64,000 nucleotides of DNA from Paulinella micropora (Eukaryota > Cercozoa > Imbricatea > Euglyphida > Paulinellidae): positions 62,501 to 126,500 of the forward strand of contig WBZZ01003665.1 of the NCBI GenBank assembly GCA_019918135.1. The letters run 5' to 3'. Made by a program: the position numbers and the translations under genes. Positions 21,457 through 28,745 of this stretch are shown piece after piece. The notes under the pieces were generated by a model. It worked only from the letters and a program-made list of their open reading frames with translations, searched no databases and was not told the DNA's origin. How positions within the stretch are numbered: position 1 is the stretch's first letter; the number at the start of each line of letters is the position of its first letter.

Positions 21457-21459
<3 letters not shown>
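18895..21459 (-). mobile_element. LINE copy 2, 5'-truncated
   Basis: The 3' 2.56 kb of the same LINE as at 2890-7994, about 99 percent identical by eye. It begins (minus strand) inside the linker between endonuclease and RT and ends in the same 3' sequence and (TAT)n tail. The left and right flanks are (TAA)n, so no distinct target duplication can be seen. This is typical 5' truncation. Confidence 0.85.
18908..21169 (-). CDS. LINE copy 2 reverse transcriptase and C-terminal region
   Basis: An open frame of 753 codons. FVDLRKAF carries the first catalytic Asp (residue 61), QQGSPLSP lies at 119-126 and YADD at 160-163, so the polymerase centre looks complete. A thumb-like region follows, then the knuckle CFCCHDDVNESLAHFLWDC, an acidic Gly/Glu-rich tail with VIDLT, and the end MEAHVQDLDLML. 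The Met is only the first in this open frame. The protein really enters from the preceding frame (21148-21351, ending at PDNWRDISII) through a frame change that copy 1 also has. It would copy LINE and probably SINE RNA at the nicked target. Confidence 0.75.
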   Translation of the reverse strand: MPYLSLLATRLTLFVDGPDKLRPEQGGFRPGRRTTDQVFTLWQRLKGRQQQKRESYVLFVDLRKAFPSVWRDGLFERLWKLGVRGKFWRTLRRCYEQTSSQVLVDGALTPEVLEGVGVQQGSPLSPTLFNVFMDELCDRLASALKITDVKRLNDIKALLYADDVALIAHSRTELQKMVNVVAKFAEDYRLEVNLKPGKTEIMPIYTSSKAKRPSIRERGEPVVWFRGQKLCVTSQYKYLGVVITDDLKWKEQALRATRVTEVATAGWYSLWCAGEIQARYRLMCWNQLVGAKLKYAFDVWRAPVSQLTKLEAAMLRPMRMILGISPKTSKWITLFLARSLSAERLRRAAQLKFYGRLCVLPEKRFPVIASQVKSDWTAEAEGAIRDSMDLQQGIQELLNSSEKDLEGWCSTVDMWALQQDVKMVQQLMWDKREAGSDLTDGLRVILRQVFGTKEFPRWVALDDAHYNLLRRRLLSCKNRLRLYRSKLVSGMSPRCFCCHDDVNESLAHFLWDCPMHEGRRKQLLLSTQRLGGMAVGGAEGDGGSEEGGEVVGGEVVVEDVLLGREREGSVRQGWDDMSPVDQSRLFCKLFQGKSRFRSNFRLAALLGVTALRPPPKLDVLFGSYVSECWSAREGKREELGVEDGGEEVIDLTEVPSASVPPSPPSDVDVARRGRPRSVDVLARERGSGAHRSVSEFFSSANTLASSSSCTSQPPSVPAVAVAAMSVWCSDNALGSADPGDPMEAHVQDLDLML

Positions 21460-21528
<69 letters not shown>

Positions 21529-21760
21529 GTGCTTCTCTGTCAATGGCTGATGCATTTCTGCACATGCGCCTCCATCGTCTCACCCGTGAGGGGAGTACGA
21601 AGAATTGACGATAGGCTCTAATGACACCCCCGCAAGGGCAGTTCCAACACTTCCAGACGGACCGGTATGTTCAATGAAAATACTGGTGGCACCGACGGGA
21701 ATCGAACTGGCGACAGGGCCCAGATGGTAGAACTTGACCACTGGGCTATCACGGTGTCCA
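21529..21760 (-). mobile_element. SINE-A copy 22 (one unit)
   Basis: Full short form with both Pol III boxes, between (TAA)n tracts. It lies just upstream of the 5'-truncated end of LINE copy 2. Confidence 0.75.
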
Positions 21761-21761
21761 A

Positions 21762-21819
<58 letters not shown>

Positions 21820-21991
21820 GTGTATCTCCTGCCAATTGCTGAGCCAAAAGGCCATGTGCATCCAGTCCTCCATTCCATAAGGAAAGTCTCCACACCAATC
21901 GGTGGAATAAAGGAAGTGACGGCATAGAACATTACTCTAGGAGCTTTATACCAATCAGCCCATGGAAAGGACCGATGGCCTATGTACTCCC

Positions 21992-21992
<1 letters not shown>
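21820..21992 (-). mobile_element. Family B copy 6
   Basis: Full-length family B copy and the last retroelement before the CDPK exon. A (TAA)n tract follows to about 22028. Confidence 0.6.
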
Positions 21993-22029
<37 letters not shown>

Positions 22030-22049
22030 TTTTTCTTTTATTTTCTTAG

Positions 22050-22112
22050 GAGGTGGAGGTGATGGAGCAAGTTCGCCATCCCTCCATCGTCAAGTTCGTG
22101 GCGGCCTACCAG
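22050..22112 (+). CDS. CDPK exon: alpha-C helix region
   Basis: Codes [21 protein letters not shown] (21 codons, phase 0 at both ends). It follows a pyrimidine-rich tract and TTAG acceptor at 22029-22049 and is followed by CAG|GTACGTACG. Confidence 0.85.
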
Positions 22113-22122
22113 GTACGTACGA

Positions 22123-22155
<33 letters not shown>

Positions 22156-22290
22156 TGTATGTATGTATGCATGTATGTATGTATGTATGCATGCATGCAA
22201 GCATGTATGTATGTATTCGTGTGTCCAGGACCGCCGCTACTTCTACATCGTGATGGAGCTCTGCTCAGGCAACTAACTAACTGTCTATCT

Positions 22291-22325
<35 letters not shown>

Positions 22326-22418
22326 ATATATAAGTATATATATAATATATATATATATATATTTATATATACTTATATATATATTATATATATATGTGTG
22401 TGTATACTTATATTGTAA

Positions 22419-22450
<32 letters not shown>

Positions 22451-22492
22451 GCATACACACACACACACATACACACACACACATATACGTAT

Positions 22493-22540
<48 letters not shown>

Positions 22541-22760
22541 TGGCGAGCTCTTTGAACACATCAAGGCTAAGGGCGGCTTCTCCGAGAGGTCTATCTTTCT
22601 ATCTTTCTATGACAGGGAGGTAGCTAGTCTGTCGCACTGTTTGTCGGTCTTCCATTCTGTGTCTCTCTGTCTCTGTAAGTATGCATACATATATGTACAT
22701 ATCCACGTGTATGCGTACTTGTGTCTTTGGTGTGTGTGCGTGCGTACATGTGTGTGTGTG

Positions 22761-22799
<39 letters not shown>

Positions 22800-25700
22800 T
22801 CTGTGCTTATGTGTGTGTGTGTGTGTGAATCGCTGACGAGGGAGGGGAGGGCTGAGTAGTCATGTAGTAAAGAACGGAACAGCTGGACATTGATACAGTT
22901 TAGGAAGGGGTCTGGGTAGTGAGTAGGAACCGGGTACAAGAGAGAGAACGGGGGAGGGAGGGATCTCATCTTTTCTATTCGCCCTACGCAGCGTGGTATC
23001 CCTGCATATGTACGCATGCCTGTCTATGTGTGTTTATCTATGTTATCTTTAGCGACGCGCGCAAGGTGTTCAAGCAGTTGTGTGAGGGCGTACACTTTCT
23101 GCACAACATGAACATCGCGCATTGTGACATCAAGCCAGAGAACCTCCTCTTCTCCTCTGCGGACCCCGCCAATGCGCGGCTGAAGCTCATTGTACGTATT
23201 GTATGTATTGTATGTATTGTATGCATCGTATGCATCGTATGCATTATAAGTATTGTAATTATTGTATTTATTGTATTGATAATGAGTATTAAATGTATTA
23301 TATATGTATTATATGTATATGTATTGTATGTATTATATGCATTATATGCATGATATGTATTGTATGTATTATGTATTTTAATATATATTGTACATAGGAC
23401 TTCGGCATGGCCAACCGTGTCGCGCTGCGCAAGGTATGTATGTATGTATGTATGTATGTATGTATGTCGTGTTTGTATGTATGTGTATATGTATACACAT
23501 GTATGTAATGTGTGTGTATGTAAGTACCTGTCCCACTCGAGCGGTACGGTGGCCTACATCGCGCCCGAGCAGGTATGTATGTATGTATGTATGTATGTAT
23601 GTATGTATGTATGTATGTATGTACGTACGTACGTACGTACGTACGTATGTACGTATGTATCTATGTATGTATCCATGTATGTATCCATGTATGTATCTAT
23701 GTATGTATCTATGTATGTATGTATGTATGTAAGAGGTGTCTCAAAAGAAAGGGCCGGATTTTGATTCTCTTTCTCTCTGGGAAGAAGGCCGATATAGCTG
23801 GATTTATTCCATATACAGACACTACATGCCCATAGAAACGGCATATTTTTGTACATATGCTATGGTTTACATTCCACATCGAGGGAGACAGAAAGTTACA
23901 TATTGATGGTTTAGGATAAATTCTGGCACCTCAACTTACTTTTCATGGATTTCTGTATGAGGTGGACGCAGGTAAGGATATATTAAGCACACATACATCT
24001 ATCCATGAGCTCTCTAATGCAACCTACTATGGTCCTTATCTCCCTTGTTTGCGAGGTAAACAACCAAAAAAAGTTAGCATTTTTTCTGGCTGAGAAAGCC
24101 CCAGAATCGATGTCATTTGGTTTTCCCGCGATCTTGTATAGAAACACTGCCCTTAATCTTTACTATAATCGTTCAGTACCCATGCAAGTCCGAGATGTCG
24201 TATGAGCTTTATCGTGTAAATATCCCAGCGCATTTGCTTGGGACAGAAACATCAAATCTGTCAGGCTGCGGGCTGTTTTGGGGTAGGTCACTTCTTGAAT
24301 TTGGAGATCTTGGATTTCTGAGTTGGAAAGGGCTGGGGATCTGGGGGTGACATGGGCCCTTGGAAACTCGTAGTGACACTCCGGAATATCCCTCGGAAGG
24401 GACATCCCGGGGCATCCCTGCTCGGAAGTATCGAGATTTACGAACATCCATATTTTGGGGATGTCGTCAAAAATTCAAAAAAATTCAAGTTTTGTTTTAA
24501 TGTTTTCATCTCGGATTTAACAAGGGCTTGAGGCACGGGGATGCTGCATGTTGTGGAACATCTCTGGGCCATGCTAGGACATTTTTCAACTCAGATCCGT
24601 TCCGGAACATCCCTTCTGTAACGACGACCGAAAATGATTGACATCCCATCTGCGGACGCCCCAAAAAAGCTTTCAGGAATTTTTCCTAAATTTTTTTTCT
24701 CTCCTTCCTTCGACGGGGTTCGAGCCCCATCATATAGTTTAGACAACACTATTTCTACAGGCCTGTGATTTGCATATGGAATAAATCCAGCTATCTCGGC
24801 CTTATTCCCGGAGAAAGAGAATCAAAATCCGGCCCTTTTTCTGAGACACCTCTTATGTATGTTATGTATGTCTAGATTCTGGGCAAGTATACCAAGCACT
24901 GCGACATCTGGAGCATGGGGATCGTGCTGTTCGTCTTGCTCTTTGGCTTCACTCCTTTCTACAACCACCGCAAGAACAAGGCCACTCTATATTATTTGCA
25001 TTATGTATAATATAAATAATACTTGTGAGGACTATATATATTTTTTTTCTATATATACATATTACTAGTATACTATATATACTATACTATTGTTAAAGAC
25101 TATATAACATGAGCACATTTTTATTAGGCACGCTCCGACGCCGAGATGCGCCGGGCCATCCTCAAGGGTTTCACTCCGATGCGCAAAGCGGGCCATGGCC
25201 CGTGGTTCCCTGAGGACGGCCCCCGCCTATCGAACGAAGTCTACGACCTGCTGGAGAAGGCAATCGCCTATTGCCCAATCATCGCATGAGGACAAATATC
25301 ATAATTGTATTCTTTCCCCCTAACTTTCACGGGAATCACGGTCGAAAATTTTGCTAAATCTGAGCATCGTCCCCTGTGCCTCCTGCCCTTGGCCACCCCT
25401 CCCCACTTTCTTACCATACTTTCTCTCTCATCTCTCAATTAATTCATTCACTGGACCTCTCACGCACACAGGCGTAAACTGTCTACCTCCCCTACTCACC
25501 CCTCCCCTTCTCTTTCTCCCTCACTCTCTCCTATGTGTTTGTCTCAGTGTCTCTATGCTGATCCCTCCAAGCGCATCACCACTGCCGAGATCTTGAAGCA
25601 CCCGTGGCTGACGGACAAGCACATCAGCAGCACTCCTATCAAGTCGGTCATGGCGTTCCTCGAAACCTACCATCAAGAGAACATGCTCAAGCGGCAAATG

Positions 25701-27822
25701 CTCCAGGTACATACATACATACATACATACATACATACATAGTACATACATACATACATAAATACATACAAACGTGCAAACATACATGCATACATGCATA
25801 CATAGGCGCTCAACGCGAGTGACTACCTGAGCGATCTGGACCTGCTGGAGCTGGAGAAGGTGCAAGACAAGACAAGACCAGACAATACAATACAATACAA
25901 TACAATACAATACAATACAATACAATACAATACAATACAATACAATACAATAGGTCTTTAAGTCTTTGGACCGCAACGGCGACGGGGTCATCACTGCGCA
26001 AGAGCTCAAAGTCGCCTTGCTCACCTGTTCGCCCACTCCCACCCCCTGCACTGGCTTCACCCCCTCCCACCCAGCGGGCCACTACTTCCGCTTCCCAGAG
26101 GGTCCCCTCAGCGCCCACCAGGACGCAACAGGTCGGGCCCCGCCGGGCGCCGCAGCCCCTGCTTGCCTGGCCGCAGCACCGTGCCTGCCTGCCTGCCATT
26201 CCTGAACCCTCGCAGCAGCCTGCCTGAACACTGCTTGCTTCCCTGCTGTGAAGCATAGCTGCTGATTGCGCCCTCTGCCTTAGCGAGCAGCGGGGAGCAG
26301 CATGCCAGCGACGACAGCTTGCCCAACGACCCGCCCGTTCTGCTTACTCAGCACTCACAGGTGCCTCCCCCCCCCCCCCCCCCCCGGCATAGCCCGTCCA
26401 CTCCAACCGAAAGATACTTGCATAATCGCAGGATCCAACCGAAAGATGCTTGCATAATCGCAGGATCCAAGTTGCTATGGCTGCTGCAGGAGCTGGTGAC
26501 GCAGCTGCAGTCGCTCTTGAACCTCGTGCAAAGCCAGTCGGTCCTCCCCCCACCCTCCGCGGCACTGCTGGCAGCTGTGCTGCTCACGCCGCGTTTTAAG
26601 CTGATGCGCCGTATTTTTTTGTAGTGCTCTGGGCTGGTCTTCCATGATCTGATTCTGGCTGCGGTCAGAGCCCCCCATCCCGCGACCCCCCCCCCCCCCC
26701 CTTTTCGATGCCTGCCACCTGCGGCACAAGGAGGATTCAACAACTCAGCAGGCAGAGATCGGCAAGGAAGAGGGAAGGAGATGACTGACAGAGTGAGCAC
26801 AAGGCACAAGACACGGCGCACACATAGTGGCAGCTAAGCACATAAAATTGGATACATGTAACGCACTTGTGTACAAGACGTATATACACATAATTTAACA
26901 TACACATACATACATACAGACATACATACATACATACATACATACATACAAGCTCGGGCAGGGGTTTGGCTGGGGTTGGTTACAGGTGCGTGCTCGCATC
27001 GTGCGTAAGGAAGAACGGCTCTGGGTCCGTCCACACACACGCATCAACACAGACTGGCGTGCCCACACAGACACAAAAACACAGACAAAGTGATACACAT
27101 ACAATGCGCACGGACAAGGGTGCAAACAGAATGAAACAATACAAACAAACAACGTGCATGCAAGTATACACATCGTGCATGCATTTTGCATGCATAGTAC
27201 GTATGCACTTCTCGTTGATGACGCTCCACGACACATTTATCCGACCGAGAACAAACCAAGGATGCCTCTTGTTATCATACTTCTTTGTATACATCTTTCC
27301 TCAATTTCCTTGACATCATGGTTTTGATTGTTTGTCTTTCCGTTTCCTCTTTGATTTATTTTCTTTTTATGCATCTTACTATGCTTTCCGTGTCCATTTG
27401 CTTGCTTTTCCTTTTTTCCACGCCTCTTTATTTTTTGTTGGTTTTTTTTTTCTTGGTCTTTCCTGCCGTCTCTTCATGCTAGTTCTCTTGATGTTGCAGA
27501 AACTATTCTGTTCTCTCGACCTTGACCAGGTCATTCCGCTCTCTGCCTGGACACATGCCTGCACATCCCAGCTTTGCTTGTGTTATACAGTTAGCTTTAC
27601 CCAGATATTGCAGAATGTGCACGCACGCGCCATCACGTACCGCCGCTGCTGTTTTCGTTTGGGCTGTCATGCACATCAACAATATGCTGAGTGTGCTGCT
27701 TCCTACGCCACTCGGATGGTTCGTGGGTTTTTCTCCTTTACGCGTATGGAAGCTTGATGGGGGAGAGATTCGATGCGGCATGGTGTGTTTGTGTGGATGG
27801 AAGGGGGAAGTTTGGGGAGGGG

Positions 27823-27914
<92 letters not shown>

Positions 27915-28745
27915 ACAGGACACGATCTGGGATGTGGTCCTCACAGGATGGATTTGTGTCCACCGCGGAGCTCACACAAGCACTGCAAGTTCCCCCTGAG
28001 CAGGCCAAAGACATGATTGCAGAGGCAATATCTGCAACCACAAGCACAGCCAATACCTCTGCTTACAAACCTTCAGACCGCAACATAAGACCATACAGTG
28101 CACCATATATTGAGTACACACTCACAAACACACACACACACGCAGACACACACTTATGCACACACACACACACACACACGCATAGAAACATATACTCTTT
28201 CTCTTTCTTCTGGCCGTGGTGCTGCAGGTCGACAAGAACGGGGATGGGCAAGTCGATTACTCTGAGTTTTTGTCCATGTGGACGCAACGCAAGGCAGAGG
28301 TAGTACTCGCAGGCCGTGCTCCAAGCGCATGATCCAGCTTTGCCCTCTTTAGCTTCACCCTCTTCTTGGCAATTTCAACAGATTATCGTGGGTGCAGTGT
28401 TATGTCTGCTTTATGTATCTGCAGGACTTGTTCGCATTGGCCAATCCGTTCACAGAACAGCCTGCCCACCCCGCCTCCGTCCTCATGTCCAGGTCCTCCC
28501 CGAACCGTTGCACGCTCAACCTGCGTCTCGCCGAGTATATTGAGCTCACCTCCCTTCCCTCCCTCTTTGCCACAGCGTTTTGTCTGCGCCCTTCCGGCGG
28601 AGAATCAAACTCACAGGTGGAGACAAGGGTGCTCAGATGTCTTGAACACCATACGCTCAGACCGCCTACTGCACTGTGTGCAGTGATGCGATGTGTACAT
28701 CCCCGCCCCGCGACATGCCTCAGAAGAGCTCGGTGTACATCATAG
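22050..28745 (+). CDS. Calcium-dependent protein kinase (CDPK), 5' part outside window
   Basis: A Ser/Thr kinase fused to calmodulin-like EF-hands. Calcium binding to the EF-hands is expected to relieve autoinhibition of the kinase. Exons were joined by conserved kinase order and matching phases. They give the alpha-C region ([15 protein letters not shown]), hinge ([17 protein letters not shown]), catalytic loop [23 protein letters not shown]-type AYIAPEQ, the alpha-F region [16 protein letters not shown], and the lobe end [21 protein letters not shown] linker, then EF-hands [24 protein letters not shown] and [12 protein letters not shown] follow. The glycine loop and VAIK exon are not in the window. 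The usual second EF-hand was not found. The catalytic HRD motif reads HCD. Exons between about 26030 and 27499 and the exact stop are uncertain. The end given is the stop of the last open frame. Confidence 0.8.
22229..22268 (+). CDS. CDPK exon: hinge
   Basis: Codes [13 protein letters not shown] plus one base. The 3' junction is CAG|GCAACT, a GC donor. Joining to 22540 restores the conserved CSGGELF. Confidence 0.85.
22540..22588 (+). CDS. CDPK exon: GELFEH segment
   Basis: Completes a Gly codon and codes [15 protein letters not shown] plus two bases. It lies between an AT-repeat intron and an intron rich in GT repeats. Confidence 0.85.
23053..23191 (+). CDS. CDPK exon: catalytic loop
   Basis: Codes [20 protein letters not shown], then [18 protein letters not shown] and ARLKLI. 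Asp and Lys of the catalytic loop and the following Asn are present. The Arg of HRD is Cys. Confidence 0.9.
23398..23433 (+). CDS. CDPK exon: DFG motif
   Basis: Codes [12 protein letters not shown] (36 bases, phase 0). The donor AAG|GTATGT is immediately followed by further GTATGTAT repeats. Confidence 0.9.
23525..23572 (+). CDS. CDPK exon: activation segment end
   Basis: Codes [16 protein letters not shown] (16 codons, phase 0). The donor CAG|GTATGT opens into a long GTAT/GTAC repeat. Confidence 0.9.
23573..23729 (+). repeat. (GTAT)n/(GTAC)n repeat at a 5' splice site
   Basis: Begins exactly at the donor G of the intron after AYIAPEQ and runs about 155 bases. Most units themselves read GTATGT. 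Confidence 0.9.
23732..24853. mobile_element. Mariner-like non-autonomous transposon (MITE) in CDPK intron
   Basis: A 1.12-kb element with terminal inverted repeats of about 80 bp (left 23732-23814, right 24774-24853). The ends are AGAGGTGTCTCA and its complement, and the repeats differ at only a few positions. A TA dinucleotide lies outside each end (23730-23731 and 24854-24855), as in Tc1/mariner insertions. No transposase-like frame is seen inside. The insertion interrupts the GTAT repeat of the host intron. Confidence 0.75.
24876..24980 (+). CDS. CDPK exon: alpha-F region
   Basis: Codes [35 protein letters not shown]. Two donors are possible: AAG|GCCACT at 24981, giving a compact join to ARSDAEM, or TAT|GTATAA at 25005, adding ATLYYLHY. 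Both keep the frame. Confidence 0.8.
25128..25259 (+). CDS. CDPK exon: alpha-G region
   Basis: Codes [17 protein letters not shown] through [12 protein letters not shown] (44 codons). The donor must be AAG|GCAATC, because the frame stops soon after without any GT. The join to the next exon gives the conserved [13 protein letters not shown]. Confidence 0.85.
25548..25706 (+). CDS. CDPK exon: C-lobe end and linker
   Basis: Codes [20 protein letters not shown] and the linker to KRQMLQ (53 codons, phase 0). [11 protein letters not shown] is the usual kinase subdomain XI block. The donor CAG|GTACAT opens into a CATA repeat. Confidence 0.9.
25806..25859 (+). CDS. CDPK exon: junction before EF-hands
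   Basis: Codes [18 protein letters not shown] (18 codons). In this family this position links the autoinhibitory segment to the calmodulin-like domain. The following intron is mostly an ATACA pentanucleotide repeat (about 25884-25951). Confidence 0.8.
25954..26028 (+). CDS. CDPK exon: first EF-hand
   Basis: Codes [32 protein letters not shown] is a complete 12-residue calcium loop with Asp at 1, Asn at 3, Asp at 5 and Glu at 12. The 3' end is not certain, since no donor could be fixed by homology. Confidence 0.75.
26029..27499 (+). other. CDPK internal region, exons not resolved
   Basis: Should link the first EF-hand to the exon at 27500. One possible exon lies at about 26285-26360 (TTAG acceptor, Ser/Asp-rich, CAG|GTGCCT donor), but its frame cannot be tied to its neighbours. 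The stretch contains poly-C runs (about 26368-26385 and 26687-26701), a CATA repeat (about 26901-26949) and T-rich sequence. A second EF-hand was looked for and not found. Confidence 0.4.
27500..27529 (+). CDS. CDPK exon: start of EF-hand
   Basis: Codes [10 protein letters not shown] between TTGCAG and CAG|GTCATT. With the next exon it makes the calcium loop [12 protein letters not shown]. Confidence 0.8.
27827..27912 (+). repeat. (AG)n microsatellite, unit 1
   Basis: A pure AG repeat of about 85 bases in the intron before the 27947 exon. The corresponding tracts in units 2 and 3 are about 57 bases. Confidence 0.95.
27947..28024 (+). CDS. CDPK exon: EF-hand loop end and helix
   Basis: Codes [26 protein letters not shown] (26 codons). 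The donor is GAG|GCAATA, another GC site. Joining to 28228 gives [17 protein letters not shown], the canonical CDPK order. Confidence 0.85.
28228..28299 (+). CDS. CDPK exon: last EF-hand
   Basis: Codes [24 protein letters not shown] (24 codons). [12 protein letters not shown] is a complete calcium loop. The donor is GAG|GTAGTA. A CA repeat lies in the preceding intron. Confidence 0.9.
28425..28745 (+). CDS. CDPK C-terminal exon (probable)
   Basis: After a TCTGCAG acceptor the frame continues [20 protein letters not shown] and stays open to a stop at 28743-28745. It matches no known domain. A further intron, for example at CACAG|GTGGAG near 28616, cannot be excluded. Confidence 0.5.
   Translation, partial: DLFALANPFTEQPAHPASVLMSRSSPNRCTLNLRLAEYIELTSLPSLFATAFCLRPSGGESNSQVETRVLRCLEHHTLRPPTALCAVMRCVHPRPATCLRRARCTS

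Larger units (their letters stand above)
1..22028. repeat. Nested (TAA)n-linked retroelement array
   Basis: The stretch is built of short retroelement copies alternating with (TAA)n tracts of about 5 to 35 units. Long tracts lie at about 230-307, 575-645, 1777-1848, 2800-2889, 9254-9330, 12378-12456, 18831-18895 and 21460-21528. Nearly all copies read on the minus strand, with their 3' end on the left running into (ATT)n. I read the array as repeated insertion of new copies into the tails of older ones. No host gene is visible in it. The array ends 21 bases before a CDPK splice acceptor, so it probably lies in an intron of that gene. Confidence 0.8.

Noticed and set aside
308-21760. SINE-A heads as functional tRNA genes
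   Set aside because: The A box is offset by about three bases from the acceptor stem, the T-stem has mismatches and no clear anticodon arm was found. They are SINE promoters, not tRNAs.
1-22028. Many open frames coding poly-Ile, poly-Tyr, poly-Leu or poly-Asn
   Set aside because: They are translations of (TAA)n tracts and their SINE flanks in different frames and have no protein features.
1-22028. Regularly spaced repeats as a CRISPR array
   Set aside because: Repeats are 230-270 bp retroelements, spacers are microsatellites, and the context is eukaryotic.
22135-23835. Frames with Met-Tyr-Val-Cys or Thr-His runs
   Set aside because: They translate GTAT, CATA and CA repeats in CDPK introns.
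27691-28053. Frames with Arg-Glu or Leu-Ser runs
   Set aside because: They translate the intronic AG repeat; the CDPK frame enters only at 27947.
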